From: Chaetorhynchus papuensis
Lineage: Eukaryota > Chordata > Aves > Passeriformes > Rhipiduridae
Assembly (NCBI GenBank): GCA_013396525.1
Contig: VWYX01000396.1
Span: 434,001-498,000, forward strand
DNA: 64,000 nucleotides
Direction of reading: 5' to 3'
Under the pieces are notes generated by a model, which saw only the letters and a list, made by a program, of their open reading frames with translations, was not told where the DNA came from and did not search any database. Position 1 is the first letter of the stretch, and each line of letters begins with the position of its first letter. Positions 58,300 to 64,000 of this stretch are shown one piece after another. The position numbers and the translations under genes were made by a program.

Positions 58300-58860
58300 G
58301 CACCCCCGGCCACACCGGCCCCAGGAGGAGGAGAAGCCCCAGCACCCCCTTCGCTGGCCTGGTTCACTTCGGCCATCTCTCCTTTCCTGCAGGTGCTGAA
58401 AGCGATGGCAGAGGAGGGCTCTGTGCCGTCCGGACAGTGACTGATCAGCTGAAACTCTCTCCGGGCGCCGCTGGCAAGGAGGGGAGGCAGGGGATGGTCA
58501 GCCCCTGAGCCGGGGAAGCGGAGGCGGGGAGTTCCCCCCAGGGCAGCACGGCTGCGGGGTGCGCGAACAGCCCCGCTGAGCCCCGCTCCGCTGCCTGGGC
58601 TCCCCCTGCCCTCTCCGGGGCTGCCCCTGCCCTGGGAGCGGCGCCGGCGCTGCCGCAGCTCCGCGGTGACACCGAGCGCAGCGCCCGGCCGGACAGGCAG
58701 CGCCGGGCCCCGGGGCTCCCCTCGGGCTGCCCCGCACCCGCACGGGGCCCGAGCAGCGGAGGGGCGGCGGCTACAGGGCCCGTGAGACAGGGCGAGGCAG
58801 AAAGAAAAGTAAATTTGAGAAAAGCGAGGAAAAAGAGCCGGACCCTAAGGCACCATAGCA
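58300..58860. promoter_or_regulatory. CpG island, candidate promoter
   Basis: A block of about 550 bases is dense in CpG and G/C, especially 58,490-58,780 (GCGGCGCCGGCGCTG-like strings, several SP1-like GGGGCGG/CCGCCCC cores). Everything around it is AT-rich. Such islands in birds usually mark promoters of broadly expressed genes. No start codon, exon or direction can be fixed: the open frames on both strands look compositional. It is about 5.5 kb beyond the CDHR3 stop. Confidence 0.65.
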
Positions 58861-58864
58861 ATGC

Positions 58865-60695
58865 AGCTGTATCTAGAAAGAGATGATCCCCTTACAGGAT
58901 TAATCCGTTGCAGAGCACACTGGGTCACTCCGGGAACGATCAAATGACCTATTTTCTGTTTGCTTTGAGCTCTTCCCTTTGCCACACTGAACTGGACCCG
59001 TTCCTTGCTGTTTATCTGAGACACAGGATGGGTGCTCCTGTACTTCCTCGCCTACTCTTTTGCATCCGCGCAGACCGGATGCAACCGGCAGGCAGGGAAG
59101 GATGCTCTGGCAGTTCTCTGCACAGCCATGGACACCAAAGCAAGAAGGAGCCATATTCAATCAATTTTCACACTGAATTTCTAAAGGCTCCTCCCTGCAA
59201 TATCCAGCCTGATCACGTCTTCCCACTTCACGCAAGCAGTATAACCACACTGACACCTAGAGAGGAGGTTGAGGTTTCTCTGTTAACTACCAGCACCAGG
59301 GCTAGATGTTTAATACACTTTGAAACATCCTTGCAGATGTAAAAGCATGCAGCCTGTGGCAGGAGCATCTGTGAAATCAGACACCTCCAAAATTTCAGAG
59401 AAAAAAGAAAAAAAGCAGTTTAGGAAAGTGACAGCATTTGAAGAGATCAAAATGGACACCACTTTCTGCCAGTGACCTTCTGCCAAAGGGTATTTGCTTG
59501 CTATGAAATATTAAAAGGTGAAGACTGAGATCCAGATATGAAATCTCACCTATTCAGCCACTACCCAGCTCTGAAAGTGTCTGAAGAAGTTTGACACCTT
59601 GTTCTGTCAATCACTACCCCAAAAGCCTCCCCAAATATCTGAACACCCCATTTGAGCCTGCCCAGGGAGATGTCTACACATTTGAGCCTGCCCAGAGTCC
59701 CACCAATGTCCAACAGCAACATGTCAAGCTCAGTGATATATAAACATCAGTAAGGAATTTCCCAAACTACTTTGCCTGATGCCAGGATGTGTTTTAGCAT
59801 CCTACCAAACCCAGTGGTGCGGGAGGGAATGAGAGAGAAGGGGGAAGTGAGCAGAGCACTGGTGTAAGCCTGTCTGTCTGCACAGGGTGGATGGTGTCCA
59901 TGGGACAGCTGACAGCTAACCCACTTTAGTGCACCCTCCAGGACCAGCAGAGCTGCAGCTTGTACCTCATACCCTCTTGTCCCCTCCCCACCATTGTTGC
60001 ACATGTAGTGGGGGAGCCATCTCAGATGATCAACAAAGAACTAAAGTAACAGTTCAGGACAGCATTTCATTGTTGTTCTGACACTTAAGTCAGGACAGGG
60101 CTTTCCTCATGCACAGCCAGTGTTGAACCAGCACTGTGTTCTTACATGCTCCTGAACAGATCCTGCCCCATCACTGAACCAGAAGCTTTTTCCACAGAGT
60201 TAAAAGAGCATGAACTTACCCACTTAACAAAACGAAGCAGCAGCCAGTCCCAGGGTGCCTCCAGCCAGAACTTGGCTGTAATCACTCTGCTGGCTCCTTT
60301 TGCATGAAAGATTCACTGTCCTTTCAGCTTTGTTAGCTGTAGGTCATGGCAGGTGGTTGCAACCGAATGGTAGCTCAAGGGATTAATCCAGAAGGGACTG
60401 ATCCTTCCTGCCCATTTTGGGGCACCAGTACATGTGCATGGCCAGTAAAAGTCCATCATTCCAGCCTGGAGGCCTATTGCACTTGCTGTAAATCCATACA
60501 AGTAACTACTCAGCTCATGGAAAAATAAGTTCATGGTATCCTGAAGAAGAAAGAAGCGATCTTCTGAGTTTCCAGCAGTCCTGCTCTATTTCCAGCAAGG
60601 AAATGTTGAAAGCTCCAAAGTGCCCACATAGGCTACATATTAAACCAGACAATCAGTAAAGTTCAGAATCAAATTACTTCCTTGATTAAGAGCTT
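58865..60695. other. Noncoding stretch after the CpG island
   Basis: The only sizeable frame (58,908-59,342, + strand, 144 codons) shows no domain, signal or family resemblance. A 30-base-period direct repeat of CATTTGAGCCTGCCCAG lies at 59,649 and 59,679. Otherwise I see nothing. Confidence 0.5.
59649..59695 (+). repeat. Direct repeat of a 17-base string
   Basis: CATTTGAGCCTGCCCAG occurs at 59,649-59,665 and 59,679-59,695, separated by 13 bases. Confidence 0.75.
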
Positions 60696-60870
60696 TCAGG
60701 GCCTCAGGACAAGAAGGAAATACAGACCCTTTGGCTTTTTTACTTCAGCAAAGTATTTTTCAAATTCATTTCTTGGTCTAGCTTCATTCTCGAGATGCTC
60801 TTCATGGAGCTGAATGCAAAAAGCCTCCTGTGCCTGCCAGTCCTTCTTCATTACTTTTGATGCACAGTCT
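60696..60870 (-). CDS. Candidate coding exon of an unidentified gene
   Basis: On the minus strand a good acceptor (TAGTTTCCACAG, exon from 60,870) leads into an open stretch with a protein-like composition. It encodes MKKDWQAQEAFCIQLHEEHL then ENEARPRNEFEKYFAEVKKP, running to a stop near 60,696. The amphipathic, charged helix-like sequence is unlike the compositional frames around it and recalls small coiled-coil proteins. I do not recognise it. No partner exon, start codon or clear donor was found, so it may be a terminal exon, a remnant or chance. Confidence 0.3.
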
Positions 60871-61924
60871 CTGTGGAAACTAAAGCTAAAAATAATCACC
60901 CTCATCTCCTCTACTAGCACATACTATTTTATTCTCTAACCGTAATTGCTTGATCTACCTGTATGCATGAACTTCTAGGAAGAGACCTTCCCAGTACCAT
61001 GTCAATTTCTGTATGAGTCCTCTCCAGGGGTACTGCTGGTGCTGTGCCTGGGATCATGGCTTGTACAATATCAGTAAGATGCCTTGCATGCCACAGTCAC
61101 TACTGGGAACCTCTGAAAACCTCAAGTTTGGCTCTGAGCTGCTGCACCTTGAAGAACTCTGTCACAGATTTTCTCCTTTGGACTCATTATTAGAATATTG
61201 TGTCCTTCTCTATCCCCTTCTCTTTCTGATCAGGGATCTTTTGTTTGCTGGTCAGCTACAGGGCAGTAGAAGCACACCATGACAGTAAAGGGCCCAGAGT
61301 CAATGCTGGCCCTTTTGAAGAGATGGCAATCTCCCAGTGCAATATTCCATGAAGCCCTTGTGTAGGAGTAGGTCAAACTCAATCTCAAGGCATGACAGTC
61401 TCCTTTTGCTGTGTGCAGACTAGGCTGGTGCATGGTGCCAGAAGAAGATTTTATTTCATTAGATGGCCAGCATCTGTCCTTTACAGTTTGCACAGCCTTT
61501 TGTTTCTTTGCTGGACAGCAATCTTTATGTCACTGCAGGCAGAGACCTTGACAAGCCACTAATGCCACCCAAATGCCAACTGAAAATCTGAGCAATATAA
61601 GAGAATCTACAAAAAACCACCCCTGAGATCTTCCATGCTACAGCCACCTCTCTGTGGAAGAAGAGGTGTGCCATTTCAGCTCATAGAATCAGGCATAATA
61701 TAGAATAAGTGTTCTCTAGCTATTTTAGAGTGATTATGAAATGAAACCTGAGGATACAATTCCTGTATTAATGTGACTGTTGAGGGAGCAACTAAAACAT
61801 TTTGTTCTGCTAGAGCCAGTGTAAAAGCAGAAAATAATTTCTCTGACCTGAAAGCTGTTTAAAAAGAAAATATTACAAAACTTGAAAAGGAGTACAGTCT
61901 AGTGGCTCCTAAAGGTAATAGTGA
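60871..61924. other. Noncoding stretch, nothing recognised
   Basis: No repeat tail, exon or regulatory pattern that I can support. A minus-strand frame at 61,230-61,493 has no protein-like features. Confidence 0.4.
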
Positions 61925-62960
61925 GATATAGTAATTTCAACTCAGAAAAAGGGAAAGAAAAGCCACAGAAGCATAAAGCAGGAGAATCCAGCAGAAGCAT
62001 TAGTATGCACAGTGCAGCCATTCACCCCAGAGCAAAGGAGAGCTCTAAGGGAACCTGATCATATTAAATGTGAAGCTAAAATTAGATGCTTGCAAAAGCA
62101 GATTGGGATGCAAAAATTAAAAATAGCTGCTGTATCTGCAGAAAGTGGTGGAGAATTAGATTTGAAGTCACCAGAGGAAGACGATTTAGAGGATGTTATG
62201 TATAAATGAGAAAATAAAAAGGAGCTGGGAGGAGCAGCACACATAGCAACAGATAGAATACCATCCCAGGACAGGGGGCACAGCATGTAAAATGACTACT
62301 GCTTTACATTACAAGAAACAACCCAGGGGATTCAGCTGCTGATCTTAGGCCCCAGAAAGCAGCAACTCTGGACTTGAGTGTGGGCTGCTTCAAACTTTGA
62401 ATTAAATTGAAATGAAACAGGTGAATTGATTAAAGCTTGTGCTGATACCAGTTTTTACTCAGATTGTGTAAATCTGAATAAAGTGTCAGCATACAGCCTC
62501 CTCCATGGCTGCATTAAGTCAAATGGCTGCACAGACAGGTAAGGAGGAAATGCAGCTGGCAGCAATAACACGAAGTCACAAGCCAAGAAGAGACAGAGCA
62601 TGTTTTATGAATAAATGAGGAGTTGCTCAATTGTTGACAGGATGTAATAGCGAGCACAAACCACCCGTTGCTGCTAGGGCACAGGTACCTGCAACCAACA
62701 GGTACAATCTCCTGGCAGCAACAAAAATCAATCAGATTCCATGGGCCTGATGGATTATGAGAACCAGCTGTCCAAAAACACCCCCACTATTTGCAAAAAA
62801 TGCTGATGTAGCTGAATGGGAGGGAACCTACTTAGAGAGCTGGAAGAATACTTACTATTATGGGTTTGGTCCAGGAGGTAAGGAAAAAAAACAAAAGGAA
62901 AGCCTGAGGGAGCATTCCAGTACCAGCCAAGCAGAACCCACAGTGAAACATTAAATGAAA
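61925..62960 (+). pseudogene. Decayed reading frames, possibly an old retroelement
   Basis: An open stretch from about 61,935 to the stop at 62,207-62,209 encodes a charged segment with VQPFTPEQRRALREP and ends in an acidic run (SPEEDDLEDVMYK). Further fragments at about 62,504-62,960 in shifted frames (62,757-62,954 is one) are interrupted by stops. A-rich codon use and the acidic end suggest a broken Gag-like region of an endogenous retrovirus. I see no zinc knuckle, protease motif or flanking LTRs, so the identity is a guess. It cannot encode a complete protein. Confidence 0.3.
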
Positions 62961-64000
62961 ACACGGATAGCAGAAAATAGGAACTGGCAGAGGCAGATTT
63001 CCTTAAGGAAAGAATGAAAGAAAAATATGGTCAGGCTTGGCACATATTTCCCTAGCACGTAGGCTGCTTGTCCTGGAACAAAGGGCAAAACCTTTGTGTC
63101 CACGTGAACAAGTTTTAAGGATGGCACAGCACAGCTCTATATTTCTGCCTTTCCAACTTGGGATGAAGAACAAAATAACCAGGCAAGAAGAGTGCTACTG
63201 AGTGCAGGCAAATTTTTGGAAACTGTGACTGAAAATTATAAGGAAAATTTGTAAAAAACACAAGCCTGAAGTTTTAATTTCTTTTTCCCTACTCTAAATA
63301 TGTAGAGTTTCTAGGAGGGCAAGGTTTATAAGGGAATACCTGGATTCACTTGACATCACAGAAGGGAATTCCCCATTTGAGTCAGTCTTTAAAACACAAC
63401 TCTATAGTGTTGCTAATGTACATGGACTGGATCTTAAACTTGAAGAAACCTCCCTCATGTCCTAATATTTAAGGGATGGGGATGTACTCCGACCTTGTAG
63501 CATTCTTTTGACTAATTCATTATTCAGTTTAGTATTTCAAGGTGATTAAGCAGCAAAATCTGGCTTCTGATTCTGGTCTCTGTGACAACTTTACTTTCAG
63601 CAATACAGCAAATATGTTAGAAATGAACACATATTAATACTGCCACAAGAATAAGAGTACATGATCCATGATGATCCAGAATATTTGATATGCCGTCATG
63701 ACTTGCTTAAGAGTGGAGCCTTTGTGGAAGCATCAGGGACTATCTTCAGGCAGTTTCTAAGCATGAGGTACCCTACCAGCTCGTCAGGGGTTTGCAGTAG
63801 GGCAGGCAGCCAAACCAGCACAGAGAACCACAGCACGGTCCCAGCCTTATGGGCTGCTCAGTTCTAGACATCAGGGAAAAATAAACAGGCTGCAGCTACC
63901 CTGTGTCCGTGAGCAGGTGATGAACCCACAGTCTTACAGCTCATCACATCAAAGTGGCATCTGTCTTCTTTCTCACCTCCAGTGAGAACTCCACACCCAC
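62961..64000. other. Distal flank, no gene recognised
   Basis: AT-rich sequence with short frames only. The window ends before any assignable feature; SYPL1, the next gene in human, is not visible. Confidence 0.4.

Noticed and set aside
58445..58861. 138-codon minus-strand frame in the CpG island
   Set aside because: Ala/Gly/Pro/Arg-rich translation typical of GC-rich DNA; both strands are open, so it carries no weight.
58908..59342. 144-codon + strand frame just after the CpG island
   Set aside because: Tempting because of the nearby candidate promoter, but no domain, no homology I know and no supporting splice structure.
52851..64000. Exons of SYPL1, expected downstream from human synteny
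   Set aside because: No tetraspan synaptophysin-like segment was found in any frame.
1..64000. CRISPR arrays, operons, tRNA or rRNA genes
   Set aside because: The window is animal nuclear DNA. No spaced repeat array was seen and no tRNA-like box A/B pair stood out by eye; a covariance search was not possible.

Overview
The window is vertebrate nuclear DNA, almost certainly from a bird. It is AT-rich with long introns, and it carries several CR1 LINE 3' ends with the characteristic ATTCTG-type terminal repeat. The one gene I can assemble with confidence matches cadherin-related family member 3 (CDHR3) along its whole length. I cannot place the species or order.

Layout: 1 to about 19.9 kb is noncoding upstream sequence with no recognisable gene. 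It holds pyrimidine-rich blocks, short tandem duplications and, from 19.14 to 19.24 kb, a CR1 tail. CDHR3 lies on the + strand from 19,952 to 52,850 in 20 coding exons. The exons join in one frame from signal peptide to stop and give 865 to 883 residues, depending on the start codon and on one tandem acceptor; I recall human CDHR3 as 885. The order is signal peptide, six cadherin (EC) repeats, a Ser/Thr/Pro-rich stalk, one transmembrane helix and a basic cytoplasmic tail. The tail includes two microexons and a strongly conserved segment (NTVFDGEARDP...YEFN). Intron 1 contains an antisense LTR-like fragment, and introns 2 and 18 contain CR1 pieces.

From 52.85 to 64 kb the sequence is downstream of CDHR3. 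It holds a longer CR1 3' end (57.83 to 58.29 kb), a strong CpG island (about 58.3 to 58.86 kb) with no gene I can assign, a minus-strand open segment at 60.70 to 60.87 kb that resembles a coding exon, and decayed reading frames at 61.93 to 62.96 kb that may be an old retroelement. In human the neighbours are ATXN7L1 and SYPL1; I found neither here.

The most interesting points are within CDHR3. They are an apparent GC-AG intron whose donor overlaps a minor-spliceosome-like GTATCCC motif, in-frame tandem acceptors 30 bases apart at exon 4 (the longer form adds a glycosylation sequon), two tail microexons of 14 and 12 bases, and a tyrosine at the position matching human residue 529. Human comparisons are from memory; no alignment or search was run.
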